A DNA stretch of 64,000 nucleotides. Origin: Marinobacterium_D sp050908845. GTDB lineage: Bacteria > Pseudomonadota > Gammaproteobacteria > Pseudomonadales > Balneatricaceae. Under the pieces are notes generated by a model, which worked only from the letters and a program-made list of their open reading frames with translations, had not been told where the DNA came from and did no database searches. Made by a program: the position numbers and the translations under genes. This document shows positions 51,423 through 59,925 of this stretch, one piece after another (position 1 is the stretch's first letter; each line of letters starts with the position of its first letter). The stretch lies in contig NZ_CP194171.1 of the NCBI RefSeq assembly GCF_050908845.1, positions 1,550,001 to 1,614,000 on the forward strand, read 5' to 3'.

Positions 51423-51437
51423 CGTAATTTACTTACA
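51423..51437. promoter_or_regulatory. HexR-type box between gap and folX
   Basis: CGTAATTTACTTACA matches the edd box CGTAATTATATTACA at 12 of 15 positions, keeping both outer arms. It is about 230 bases upstream of gap and may be an auxiliary site; the rest of 51286-51728 shows no gene. Confidence 0.5.
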
Positions 51438-51728
51438 TATTCCCTGTAGCCGTTGATCGCCCTATCGCTGCCTGACTTAAAGTGTAGATGAGATTAGGTG
51501 GCTTGATTGACTGCAACAGAGAGTTTGTCAGCGGCTTTGCCAGGGGGCGGTATGCTGCTGGGTTGATCGGTCAGGGATCTGGGTACGTAGATCGCTGGTC
51601 GAACATGGGCTGTCGTCAGGGCGCTTTGCCGTTGTGATAGCGGCATGGCATATGTGTATGATGTTCAAGCCTTTGCGTTATCCGAACGCAGAGTGTGAGG
51701 AATGTCAGCAGTTGATAGGGAAGGGTGT

Positions 51729-52103
51729 ATGAATCAGGCGGAGCCGGGACAGGCGACGATCAGAATCAAGAATCTGCGTTTGCGAACCTACATCGGCATT
51801 AACGATGAGGAGAAACAGAAGCTCCAGGACGTGATTATCAATGTGCTGGTACGGTACCGGGTGCGCAGTGCTATCGAGCACAACGATATCGATCATGCGT
51901 TGAACTATCGCACCATCAACAAGGCGATCATCAACCATGTCGAAGATGGCAAGTTCCTGCTGCTGGAGCGCCTGGTCAGCGAGGTGCTGGCACTGGTGAT
52001 GGAGGATCCGATGGTCTGCTTTGCCCAGGTCGAGGTGGATAAGCCGCACGCACTGCGCTTTGCTGATTCGGTATCGATCACGCTGTGCGATCGCCGCGAT
52101 TGA
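51729..52103 (+). CDS. folX: Dihydroneopterin/dihydromonapterin triphosphate epimerase FolX
   Basis: A 124-residue enzyme of the FolB/FolX fold. It matches E. coli FolX in ATIRIKNLRLRTYIGINDEEKQKLQDV, LNYRTINKAIINHVEDGKFLLLERL and the C-terminal ADSVSITLCDR. FolX epimerises dihydroneopterin triphosphate to the monapterin isomer. I start at ATG 51729 (AGGGAAGGG upstream), which gives the family length; the ATG at 51702 adds nine residues. It heads a three-gene run with a CYTH protein and folM, which together would make tetrahydromonapterin, a cofactor for phenylalanine hydroxylase in pseudomonads. Confidence 0.92.
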   Translation: MNQAEPGQATIRIKNLRLRTYIGINDEEKQKLQDVIINVLVRYRVRSAIEHNDIDHALNYRTINKAIINHVEDGKFLLLERLVSEVLALVMEDPMVCFAQVEVDKPHALRFADSVSITLCDRRD

Positions 52104-52145
52104 GCAGGCTTGGAGTCGAGCGTTTTAACTGCGGGGGAGGCTGAT

Positions 52146-53261
52146 GTGGGCGTATTGACCGAAACGGAAATCAAGCTGCGCCTGTCCGCTTCCCTGACGC
52201 TGGAGCTGTCGGCGCTGCCGGTGTTTGCGCAGCGGCTTGTTGGTCACTGGCAGCAGGTCGAACTCACTAATCAGTACTTCGATACGCCCGATCTGGCGCT
52301 TGATCGCGCGGGGTTCGCCCTGCGTCTGCGGCGGGATGGCGACCAGGTGATTCAAACCTTCAAGGGCCGCGGTGACAGCCTTGCCGGACTGTCTGTACGT
52401 GCCGAGTGGGACTGGTATCTGCAGCAGGAGCTGCTGGAGCCCGAACGTCTGCTTGAGTTCGACCTGCCATCCGGCGTGGATGCCAGGGTCCTTGAGCAGC
52501 TGACGCCGCTGTTTCGCACCGATTTCACCCGTACCAAGGGCTCCCTGCAATGGCGTCGCGACGGCGAGCCGGTGGAAATCGAGGTGGCGCTGGACCGGGG
52601 TGATGCACGTACTCCTGAGCGTATCGAACCGTTCAGGGAGCTGGAGCTGGAGTTGCGCCAGGGTCCCCAGGAAGCGCTGCTGGAATTTGCCATGGAGGTT
52701 GCCCGCGAGCTCCCCGTTATGCCCTGGGACAGTGCCAAGGCTGAGCGGGGCTATCGGCTGGTGGAGGCGGGGCGAAGGCCACTTCCGCCGGTGCTTCGGG
52801 AGCGGGTGACCGAGCTGCCTGTCGATGACGCGCTGACCGAACTCTGTCGCTACCTGCTCAGCCTGGCGTTGACCGATTCGGAACTGCTGGCGATGGGCGA
52901 TTCCCGGGCTTTGGCACAGGTTGAAAGGACGCTGGATTATCTGCGTGTGTTCAGTGGTCTGGCGATCCGTCTGGGGGAGGATTTCCCGCCTGACAGTGTG
53001 GATCGAATTGTACGCTTGCAGCGCGCTCTGGCCTGTCTCGATCTTTCTGTTTCGCAAAAATCGAGCGCCCAGGCCGCTTTGGCATTGCTGGAGCGGGGCT
53101 GTGACTGGGGGCTTTTAACCCTCAGTCTCTCGCAGTGGTTACTGCGGTGGCATCAGCCTGGGCGGGCGCAGAAAGAGCAGAAAAAATTGCAGGGCGTCAG
53201 CCTGAGTGCTGAAGAGATCAGCCTGTTTGAAAGTCTGAGAAAGGAGTGTCATGGAGACTAA
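52146..53261 (+). CDS. CYTH-domain inorganic triphosphatase-like protein (YgiF-like)
   Basis: A 371-residue protein. The N-terminal CYTH domain (about 1-195) shows the metal motif TETEIKLRL (ExExK), NQYFDTPDLAL, LRRDGDQVIQTFKG and a later RGDARTPERIEPFRELELEL, as in E. coli YgiF, which hydrolyses inorganic triphosphate. The C-terminal 160 residues are helical and sit where YgiF has a CHAD domain, but CHAD's conserved basic and His residues are scarce, so it is degenerate. GTG 52146 is preceded by GGGGGAGG at 5 bases; the upstream start at 52110 lacks a site. It lies between folX and folM, whose pathway releases triphosphate-type pterins, perhaps by coincidence. Confidence 0.8.
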   Translation: MGVLTETEIKLRLSASLTLELSALPVFAQRLVGHWQQVELTNQYFDTPDLALDRAGFALRLRRDGDQVIQTFKGRGDSLAGLSVRAEWDWYLQQELLEPERLLEFDLPSGVDARVLEQLTPLFRTDFTRTKGSLQWRRDGEPVEIEVALDRGDARTPERIEPFRELELELRQGPQEALLEFAMEVARELPVMPWDSAKAERGYRLVEAGRRPLPPVLRERVTELPVDDALTELCRYLLSLALTDSELLAMGDSRALAQVERTLDYLRVFSGLAIRLGEDFPPDSVDRIVRLQRALACLDLSVSQKSSAQAALALLERGCDWGLLTLSLSQWLLRWHQPGRAQKEQKKLQGVSLSAEEISLFESLRKECHGD

Positions 53262-53958
53262 ATCCTGGGTGCTGATTACCGGCGGCGCTCAACGGCTGGG
53301 GCTGCACTGTGCGAAGCGCCTGGTCGAGGATGGCTTTAACGTCATGATCACCTGCCGTTCCCACCGGCAGGAGTGGGCGGGCGAACCTCTGGAGGGCGTT
53401 GAGGTGCTGCTGGCTGATTTCTCCACCGTCGAGGGGATCGAAGCGCTGATTGCCGATATCGATCGGCGCGCTCTGCGGTTACGGGCAATTATTCACAATG
53501 CCTCAACCTGGATGGATGACAGCGAGGGTGCAGAGGCGATGCAGCAGATGATGATGGTGCACATGCAGGCGCCTTATCTGATCAATCAGGCCGCCCGACG
53601 CTGGTTCGGCGCGGACCGTCAGGGCGACATCATCCATATGACGGATTGGGTTGCGGGGCAGGGCTCCGCGAGGCACATCGCGTACGCCGCCACGAAAGCG
53701 GCACTGGAAAATATGACGCTCTCGTTTGCAGGGTTGTTGGCGCCTGATGTGAAGGTCAACAGTATTGCGCCCTCGATGATCCTGTTTAACCCGGATGACG
53801 ATGCGGCCTATCGTGAGAAAACCCTGAAAAAATCTGCCCTCGGGATCGAACCCGGCGCTGAAGTGGTCTACCAGGCGGTTCGCTATCTGCTGGATAACCC
53901 CTACGTCACGGGGAGTTGTATGGAACTTAATGGCGGACGTAACGTCAAACCCCGCTGA
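53251..53958 (+). CDS. folM: Dihydromonapterin reductase FolM
   Basis: A 235-residue short-chain dehydrogenase reducing dihydromonapterin (and dihydrofolate) with NADPH. The coenzyme motif is LITGGAQRLGLHCAKRL, the SDR catalytic Tyr and Lys are in IAYAATKAALENMT, and the tail SCMELNGGRNVKPR resembles FolM rather than FabG. The ATG overlaps the CYTH gene by 11 bases. With folX it makes tetrahydromonapterin; no phhA is in the window. Confidence 0.9.
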   Translation: METKSWVLITGGAQRLGLHCAKRLVEDGFNVMITCRSHRQEWAGEPLEGVEVLLADFSTVEGIEALIADIDRRALRLRAIIHNASTWMDDSEGAEAMQQMMMVHMQAPYLINQAARRWFGADRQGDIIHMTDWVAGQGSARHIAYAATKAALENMTLSFAGLLAPDVKVNSIAPSMILFNPDDDAAYREKTLKKSALGIEPGAEVVYQAVRYLLDNPYVTGSCMELNGGRNVKPR

Positions 53959-54003
53959 TCGACGAGTGGAATAAAAGGACTTAGGCATAATCCGTTATTC
54001 AGT

Positions 54004-54021
54004 TGTATCGGTTTTGATACA
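54004..54021. promoter_or_regulatory. Inverted repeat TGTATC-6-GATACA
   Basis: TGTATC (54004-54009) and GATACA (54016-54021) lie between folM and the riboswitch, in the likely promoter region of the HDOD gene. It could be an operator. Confidence 0.35.
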
Positions 54022-54131
54022 TAGACGGATCTGCAGGGCGCCCGTCGCCTTGATGCCAGACAGGGATTTAGTGGAGTTAAATGGCAACGTTGTTCATTCT
54101 TCGAACAGCCTTGTGCTATATTCCCCTAAAC

Positions 54132-54177
54132 AGGGAGTGGTTACCAAGCACTGCGTGGTAACGCGTGTCTGCTCCCT
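54132..54177 (+). repeat. Nested hairpin just upstream of the riboswitch
   Basis: AGGGAG (54132-54137) pairs with CTCCCT (54172-54177), enclosing GTTACCA/TGGTAAC. No T-run follows. It ends about 25 bases before the riboswitch and may be part of the same leader or a processed folM 3-prime end. Confidence 0.4.
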
Positions 54178-54202
54178 CTGATCATCATTAATCCGGATCC
54201 TT

Positions 54203-54285
54203 TCTCGAAAAGGCAAACCCCGAGCAATCGGGTGACGCAAAGTCACGGATCCCTTTGGGATGGCCGGGCTGTCGAAGGAGAGTGA
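54203..54285 (+). ncRNA. Cyclic di-GMP-I (GEMM-I) riboswitch
   Basis: The core follows the GEMM-I pattern. GGCAAACC (from 54212) is followed by a stem CCGA-GCAA-TCGG with a GNRA loop, the invariant GACGCAAAGTCACGG, a second stem ATCCC-TTT-GGGAT, then GGCCGGGCTGTCG. The outer P1 stem can form from CTCGA near 54205 and TCGAAGGAG near 54272. The aptamer ends about 145 bases upstream of the HDOD gene ATG (54429). Downstream an 8-base hairpin (54341-54368) may be the switching element, though without a T-run, so control could be on translation. The regulated protein has an HDOD domain typical of signalling. Confidence 0.88.
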
Positions 54286-54340
54286 ACTAGAAGAGTCCAC
54301 CACTTCTGAGGATCTGAAGTATGCTTTTTACTTTGGGAGA

Positions 54341-54368
54341 CGCTCAGAACTGACAACTGCTCTGAGCG
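54341..54368 (+). promoter_or_regulatory. Hairpin in the riboswitch expression region
   Basis: CGCTCAGA (54341-54348) pairs perfectly with TCTGAGCG (54361-54368). It is the strongest structure between the c-di-GMP aptamer and the HDOD start and so a candidate expression platform; it lacks a terminator T-run. Confidence 0.5.
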
Positions 54369-54428
54369 AGTCTGTGGGTTACAGGTGCGCCGGTTATCGC
54401 CGGGTACCGATTAATTGACGAGCGCGAT

Positions 54429-55700
54429 ATGGACAGGGCTGACACAGGTGGCACCAAGGATTCCGGGCCACTGAAAATTCTATTGATCGATCCACACTCT
54501 GCATTTGTAACCTGGGGCAGTGGCCTCGTGCAGGAAGGCTGTAACTGGGATGTGGTGCGCAGTGATGATCCCCGTGTTGCCCTCCAGCTGTTGCGGCAGA
54601 CCGCCTTTGACGCCGTCATCGTAGGCGCCATTTCCAGTTTTGAGCGCGAGATCGGTATCCTCAAGCAGGTGGGAGAGGTCAAGCCGAAAGTCGCCCGTAT
54701 TCTGCTCTCTCCGCCACTCAGCTCGGCTAAGCTGGCGAAAGCCCTGGATGTGGTGCACCGCTCCATTTTCCAGGGCGCGAGTATTGCCGAGATCGTAAGC
54801 TCCGTTGAGCAGACGGTTCAGGTGACCCGTCAGCTCTACCGTGACAAGGTGGTGCGCTCCTTTGCCGCTTTCCGCCGGCTTCCCTCATCCCCCTCGATCT
54901 ACCGGGAACTGAGTAACGCGCTGAGCAGTGAGCGCACCAGCACCCGTGATATCGCCCTGATCGTTGAGCGTGATCCGGCCCTGGCGGCGCGGATAATCCG
55001 GCTGGTGAACTCCAGTTACTTCGGCCTGAGCCGGCACATTTCAAGCCTGACAGAAGCGCTGACGCTATTGGGCGTGCGCACGGTACGTGGTCTTGCACTT
55101 GCCGGGCATCTCAACGCCCATTACCCGCAGGGAGATGGCTGGAAACTTTTCTCCTTCGATAAAATGAACCAGCGTGCCCTCAGCGTGGCACGTCTGTCCC
55201 AGGAGATTGCCACACCTTTCGCCAAGGGGAACCCGGCGATCAAGGATCAGGCGTTCCTGGCAGGACTGCTGCTCGATATCGGCATGTTGATGCTCGCCGC
55301 CGAGCAGGGTGAGGGATACCTCAAGGTGCTGCGTTTTGCGGCACGCAAGAAGCAGCCGCTGCATCTGGTGGAGCGCATGGCGTATGGCGTGACTCACGCG
55401 GAGCTGGGTGCCTATCTGCTGGATATGTGGAACCTGTCACCTCAGGTGGTGGAGGCGGTGATGCTGCACCACTCTCCGGAGGAGTCAGTCGGTCAAACCT
55501 TTAGCCCGCTCTGTGCCGTGCATATCGCCGATGCGTTGCTGCCGACCATCGACAACGAGCTCGGGGTCGACCTGTCCGCGACGCTGAGCGAGGGATATAT
55601 CGAGCGCCTGGATCTGAAAGGGGAGTTGCCGGGCTGGAAGATGGCCGCCAATGCCTATCGTGTCCGGATGCGCAAGTCTGAACAGGCCGAGTCAGCCTGA
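54429..55700 (+). CDS. HDOD-domain protein with degenerate receiver, under c-di-GMP riboswitch control
   Basis: A 423-residue protein. The N-terminal 120 residues look like a receiver domain (KILLIDPHSAFVTWGSG), but the phospho-acceptor strand reads DAVIVGAISSFE with no Asp, so it is a pseudo-receiver. The HDOD domain follows (about 150-345): LPSSPSIYRELSNALSSE, LAARIIRLVNSSYFGLSRHISSLTEALTLLG, AFLAGLLLDIGMLMLA and MAYGVTHAELGAYLLDMWNLS. HDOD domains lack HD-GYP metal residues and act in signalling or motility control. The long leader with the GEMM-I aptamer means its amount should follow c-di-GMP. The ribosome-binding site is weak (GACGAG), consistent with translational control. Confidence 0.88.
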   Translation: MDRADTGGTKDSGPLKILLIDPHSAFVTWGSGLVQEGCNWDVVRSDDPRVALQLLRQTAFDAVIVGAISSFEREIGILKQVGEVKPKVARILLSPPLSSAKLAKALDVVHRSIFQGASIAEIVSSVEQTVQVTRQLYRDKVVRSFAAFRRLPSSPSIYRELSNALSSERTSTRDIALIVERDPALAARIIRLVNSSYFGLSRHISSLTEALTLLGVRTVRGLALAGHLNAHYPQGDGWKLFSFDKMNQRALSVARLSQEIATPFAKGNPAIKDQAFLAGLLLDIGMLMLAAEQGEGYLKVLRFAARKKQPLHLVERMAYGVTHAELGAYLLDMWNLSPQVVEAVMLHHSPEESVGQTFSPLCAVHIADALLPTIDNELGVDLSATLSEGYIERLDLKGELPGWKMAANAYRVRMRKSEQAESA

Positions 55701-55720
55701 GTATTTCCCTTCCTGCCAGA

Positions 55721-55742
55721 CCACCGCTCGCCCAAGCGGTGG
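55721..55742 (+). terminator. Likely terminator of the HDOD gene
   Basis: CCACCGCT (55721-55728) pairs with AGCGGTGG (55735-55742) over a 6-base loop, about 20 bases after the stop codon; only a short T tract follows, so it may rely on Rho. Confidence 0.5.
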
Positions 55743-56223
55743 TTCGCAAATTGCATATTCCCTAAACGTACGAGGAGAACATCCCCGGGCGCGTCGTTTT
55801 TCTAACAGGAGGTAATAACAGAGGTTGCTTTGAATGCTGGGGCCACGTTGACACGTCGCCGCTAAGCAGCCACGCTGGGTAGAGCCGATCAGCATCTTCG
55901 AACATATCGGCTTGCTGGCAAGTTATGTATTTGATTTGTAATCGAAATACCCCTTCAAGTTTTATCTCTACGCCAGCGCGCACCGCTTGGGTGGGTCGCT
56001 CCTCAAGCCTGTCTTCACCCCATTCCAGCCTTTCATACCCTATTCTCATTCCGGATGTCGGTTTTCCGTCAGGCCTGCCTGCACTGTTTTTGTGCATAAG
56101 ATGGCAGGTTCTGGAAAACCTGCGCTGTTTCAAACCGTCGAACCCGCCTGCCGCCAAGTGGCTGACCGAGGGTTCCGGTTTTCTGCCGCGTCCGGCCTCT
56201 ATCCACGTGAAGGAGTCCAAAAT
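55743..56223. other. Intergenic region upstream of ggpPS
   Basis: No convincing gene was found on either strand. It should hold the ggpPS promoter; TTGCTG near 55911 with TTTGTA 17 bases on is a weak candidate. The AAGGAG ribosome-binding site for ggpPS lies at its right end. Confidence 0.35.
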
Positions 56224-58509
56224 ATGATTTTAGCGACCGATCTCGATGGTACTTTTCTCAGCGGTAACCCCGATGACAGGGCGCGCCTTTATCAACTGAT
56301 CAATGCCCACCCGGGGATTCGCCTGGTCTTTGTTACCGGGCGTGGCCTTGAGGCGGTGATGCCGCTGCTCTCCGATCCTGGGATTCCCGAGCCGGAGTAT
56401 ATTATTTGTGATGTGGGTGCCACGGTCATCGATGGCGCTACGTTGCAGCCGGTGTCCGAGCTGCTTGAAGAGATTGAGCAGAACTGGCCCGGTGATATCC
56501 CTATTGTTCAGGCGATGGAGCGGTTCGAAAATATCCGCCGCCAGGAGGTGCCACAGACACGTCGTAGTTCCTGGTTCTGTGAGCGCGATGCGGTCACCGA
56601 TGAAGTTCGTCAGATCGCCGAGGATCTGGGCTGTGACCTGCTGTACTCATCCAACTACTACCTGGATTTTCTTCCTAAGGGGGCCAACAAGGGCGCGACA
56701 CTCAAGCGCCTGGTCGAGTACATGGGCGAGCATGAGGACGATGTTCTTACAGCCGGCGATACGCTGAATGATCTGCCGATGCTCGAAGGGCAGTTCAAGG
56801 GGGTTTGTGTAGGGGGCTCGGAACAGGACCTGCTGGATGCCACCGAGAAGAATGCCTGGATTCTGCATTCGGATGAGCCCGGCTGCAGCGGTATCCTGGA
56901 TGCGATGAGTCACTTCGGCTTTCTTGGTCCTCAGGGTGTGGCCCACGAGGGGTTTGACGATACCGAGCGCGGCACATCGGACCTGGTGATGGTGTATCAC
57001 CGTCTGCCCTATGAAGAGGTACGTGAGAAAGGCAAGGTGCGTCGCCAGCCGCACAGCTCGCCCAACGGGATTCTGCCGACGCTGCTAAGCTTTTTTGCCG
57101 ACGGTACCCGCGGTGCCTGGATCGCCTGGAGTATCGATGACGGTACCGAAGATCCTTTCGTCACCCACACCAGTGTGGATAAGGAAGCCTATCCCAACCT
57201 GATCTGCTCTCGCGTACCGCTGGTCAAGGAAGACGTGGATATCTTCTATAAGCGCTTCTCCAAGGAGGCGTTCTGGCCGATGCTTCACACCTTCTGGGAA
57301 CGCGCGGAGTTCCGTGAAGATCACTGGGAAGTGTTCTGTGAGGTGAACCGCAAGTTCGCCGAAAAAACGGCGGAAGAGGCGGCTGAAGGTGCGCTGGTCT
57401 GGATTCACGACTACAACCTCTGGATGGTGCCGGCTTACCTCCGTGAGCGCCGCCCCGACCTGAAGATCGCGTTTTTCCACCATACCCATTTCCCGTCAGC
57501 GGATATCTTCAACGTGGTGCCCTGGCGCCGCGAGATCGTCGGCAGCCTGCTGCAGTGCGACTATGTCGGCTTCCATATCCCGCGACAGGTGGAAAACTTT
57601 GTCGACGTGGTGCGCGGTGTCATGCCGTTCCAGGTGCAGGAACGCCAGCCCTGTGCGCCTCGCTTCCTGACCTATGGCTGCGCCGCCGGCCTTGGCGAAA
57701 TGACCACCGAGATCGAAACCACTCATCGTACCATCCGCCTGGGTGCTCATCCGGTGGGCCTGGATATCGACCGGATGAAACAGGCGCTGGATTCCAGCGC
57801 CTACCGCAAACAGAAGCGCCTGCTGGAAGAGGATGTGGGTAAAAAGGGCGACGGGCAGGTGATCCTGTCGGTGGAGCGTCTCGACTACACCAAGGGCGTG
57901 TTGCCGAAGCTGCTGGCGTTCGAAAAAATGCTCGATGCTCACCCGGATATGATCAACGCAGTGACCCTGGTAATTATCTGTGTGCCGGCGGCCCAGGAGA
58001 TCAAGGTGTACCAGGAGCTGGTGGCCGATATTGAGCAGGCGGTGGGGCGTATCAACGGCCGTTTCGCCCAGGTGGGCTGGACGCCGATCCGCTACTACTA
58101 CCGCGGTTTCCCGATGCAGCAGCTGACGGCGTTCTATGAGCGGGCCGATGTGATGTGGATCACTCCGCTGCGTGACGGTCTGAACCTGGTTGCCAAGGAG
58201 TTTGTCGCGATTCAGGGGCTCACCGGTGGCGCCGGACGGCTGGTTCTGTCGGAGTTTACCGGCGCGGCCGCCGAGCTGCATGGTGCGCTGTTGACCAACC
58301 CCCATGACCTGCATGACCTGGCGGAGCGCTGCTACCAGGGGCTGGTGATGACACCGAGTGAAGCGGCGACCCGTATCCGTCTGCTCTACGATATCGTCAC
58401 CTACCATGATATCCGTCGCTGGGGCAGCGAGTTTATCGCCGGCGCCCGCAACGAGGATAAACGGGATGAAGCCGTGTCCGGCAAAATGGAGCTCGGTGAG
58501 CCTGCCTGA
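56224..58509 (+). CDS. ggpPS: Bifunctional glucosylglycerol-phosphate phosphatase/synthase
   Basis: A 761-residue two-domain enzyme for the compatible solute glucosylglycerol. The N-terminal HAD phosphatase (about 1-245) has MILATDLDGTFLSG, VFVTGRG and LTAGDTLNDLPML, of the sucrose-phosphatase kind. The C-terminal GT20 domain resembles cyanobacterial GgpS more than OtsA: SSPNGILPTLLSFFADG, KEAFWPMLHTFWE, VWIHDYNLWMVP, AFFHHTHFPSADIFNVVPWR, LSVERLDYTKGV and ITPLRDGLNLVAKEFVA. Such fusions were described as GgpPS in Stenotrophomonas rhizophila. ADP-glucose and glycerol-3-phosphate would be the substrates. The start at ATG 56224 has AAGGAG; longer frames upstream lack family similarity. A trehalose-6-phosphate role (OtsBA-like) is the alternative. 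Confidence 0.88.
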   Translation: MILATDLDGTFLSGNPDDRARLYQLINAHPGIRLVFVTGRGLEAVMPLLSDPGIPEPEYIICDVGATVIDGATLQPVSELLEEIEQNWPGDIPIVQAMERFENIRRQEVPQTRRSSWFCERDAVTDEVRQIAEDLGCDLLYSSNYYLDFLPKGANKGATLKRLVEYMGEHEDDVLTAGDTLNDLPMLEGQFKGVCVGGSEQDLLDATEKNAWILHSDEPGCSGILDAMSHFGFLGPQGVAHEGFDDTERGTSDLVMVYHRLPYEEVREKGKVRRQPHSSPNGILPTLLSFFADGTRGAWIAWSIDDGTEDPFVTHTSVDKEAYPNLICSRVPLVKEDVDIFYKRFSKEAFWPMLHTFWERAEFREDHWEVFCEVNRKFAEKTAEEAAEGALVWIHDYNLWMVPAYLRERRPDLKIAFFHHTHFPSADIFNVVPWRREIVGSLLQCDYVGFHIPRQVENFVDVVRGVMPFQVQERQPCAPRFLTYGCAAGLGEMTTEIETTHRTIRLGAHPVGLDIDRMKQALDSSAYRKQKRLLEEDVGKKGDGQVILSVERLDYTKGVLPKLLAFEKMLDAHPDMINAVTLVIICVPAAQEIKVYQELVADIEQAVGRINGRFAQVGWTPIRYYYRGFPMQQLTAFYERADVMWITPLRDGLNLVAKEFVAIQGLTGGAGRLVLSEFTGAAAELHGALLTNPHDLHDLAERCYQGLVMTPSEAATRIRLLYDIVTYHDIRRWGSEFIAGARNEDKRDEAVSGKMELGEPA

Positions 58510-58549
58510 GGCCTGACTTCAGGTCTTAAATGCCGGCCCGGGTCCCGCC

Positions 58550-59755
58550 TTAATCGGAGGGAGCCGGCGCCGGTCCCATCTGAAGCAGCATACGGACAAG
58601 TGGCGAAAGCAGGGCGCAGGCGAACATCATCATCGCCATGGGCAGCGGTGTTCCATCGGCAAACAGGCTGGTGACCGAGCCGCATATTGCACCGAATGCG
58701 AAGCCGCAGGCGCCCATCAGAGCGGTTGCCGTCGCGCTGTTGCGCGGGAAAAAGTCGGTAATACCGGCCATCGAGTTGGCGCTGACCAGCCCGTGACAGC
58801 CAAAGAACAGCATCACCAGAGCGATGAACAGGAAAATGTTCAGCTCACTGCCGCCAAAAGCGACAAACAGTACCAACCCGATACCGGTCACCAGCTGTAT
58901 CAGCTGACCTGCCAGCAGTAGCCTCCTGGGAGCATGCTTTGCCAGCATGCGGATATTGATCTTGTTCATGATCAACACGGAAAACACATTCGCACCGAAG
59001 GCGAAGGGGTAGACCGACTCCGACAGGTTGAAATATCCCATGTACACCGAGGGCGAATGGGTTATGAACGCGAACAGACTGCCGTATCCGAAGCAGGCCG
59101 AGGCCAGGTAACCGACAGCATGGCGGTTACGCAGCACCATCCAGTAGCGTTTGACCGCATTGGGCCGGTCTTTCTGAATCTCTCTTGTCTCGGGTAGTGC
59201 CCGGTAGATCAGCGTGGCGATGATCGCGCCATAGATCAGCAGTAAGCCGAAAATCATATGCCAGCCGAGCGTCTGCAGCACCACACTGCCGAGGATTGGT
59301 GCCATCAGCGGTGCCAGCATCAGGATCACCGCCATGCGTGACAGTGTCTGGGCGCTCTCCCGGCCGCTGTACAGATCCCTTACGATCGCCGGGGTGTTCA
59401 CTACGGTCATACCGCCCCCGAGAGCCTGCAGGATGCGAAAGCCCCAGAGCCATTCCACGTTGGGGGTGAACATGATCGCCAGTGAGCCGGTGAGAAACAG
59501 GGCCAGGCCGGTGAAGATACCGATTCGGCGGCCAAAATGATCGGAGAAGGGGCCGCCGAACAGTTGGCCGATGGAAAAGCCGAACAGGAAAAAGCTGATC
59601 GACATTTCGACCTGATGCACACTGGCTCCCAGTGATTGCGCGATGGTGGGCACCGCGGGCAGGTACGCATCGGTAGCCAGGGGGGCCAGCGCTGTCAGGG
59701 CGGCGAGTATAAAAATAAAGCCGGGAATATGTCGGCTGGTCGAGCCTGGATTCAT
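58550..59755 (-). CDS. Bcr/CflA-family multidrug efflux transporter
   Basis: A 401-residue inner-membrane major-facilitator protein with twelve predicted membrane segments. It has the drug/H+ antiporter early region LAPLATDAYLPAVPTIAQSLGA, the loop 2-3 motif GQLFGGPFSDHFGRRIG and the segment RILQALGGGMTVVNTPAIVRDLY, typical of Bcr/CflA. Start ATG 59755 follows GGAG; an in-frame ATG 11 codons earlier is weaker. It is divergent from a TetR regulator, with a palindromic operator between, a standard inducible efflux arrangement. The substrate is unknown. Confidence 0.9.
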   Translation of the reverse strand: MNPGSTSRHIPGFIFILAALTALAPLATDAYLPAVPTIAQSLGASVHQVEMSISFFLFGFSIGQLFGGPFSDHFGRRIGIFTGLALFLTGSLAIMFTPNVEWLWGFRILQALGGGMTVVNTPAIVRDLYSGRESAQTLSRMAVILMLAPLMAPILGSVVLQTLGWHMIFGLLLIYGAIIATLIYRALPETREIQKDRPNAVKRYWMVLRNRHAVGYLASACFGYGSLFAFITHSPSVYMGYFNLSESVYPFAFGANVFSVLIMNKINIRMLAKHAPRRLLLAGQLIQLVTGIGLVLFVAFGGSELNIFLFIALVMLFFGCHGLVSANSMAGITDFFPRNSATATALMGACGFAFGAICGSVTSLFADGTPLPMAMMMFACALLSPLVRMLLQMGPAPAPSD

Positions 59756-59925
59756 GCGTGTCTCCGATAAAGTAACAGGTCCGGCCACCGGACAGGCAGT
59801 CGAACAGGTGCAGAATAGTGCTAAAGGGGCGCACGGGCGTGCCGGGGTATTTGTGCCAGATGGCTGAGTATCGGGCCCGGGCGTGATGATGTAGTGACGG
59901 GCCGGTGTAAAGTAAATATAGATAA

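Noticed and set aside
55762..56220. 152-residue leftward frame upstream of ggpPS
   Set aside because: Begins with a TTG inside the ggpPS ribosome-binding region, without a site of its own and without family character.
55987..56223. N-terminal extension of ggpPS
   Set aside because: The 79 extra residues lack similarity to HAD phosphatases, while ATG 56224 has AAGGAG and begins MILATDLDGT as the family does.
56224..58509. Trehalose-6-phosphate synthase/phosphatase (OtsBA fusion)
   Set aside because: The glycosyltransferase segments resemble GgpS more closely, and the phosphatase is sucrose-phosphatase-like rather than OtsB-like; kept only as an alternative.
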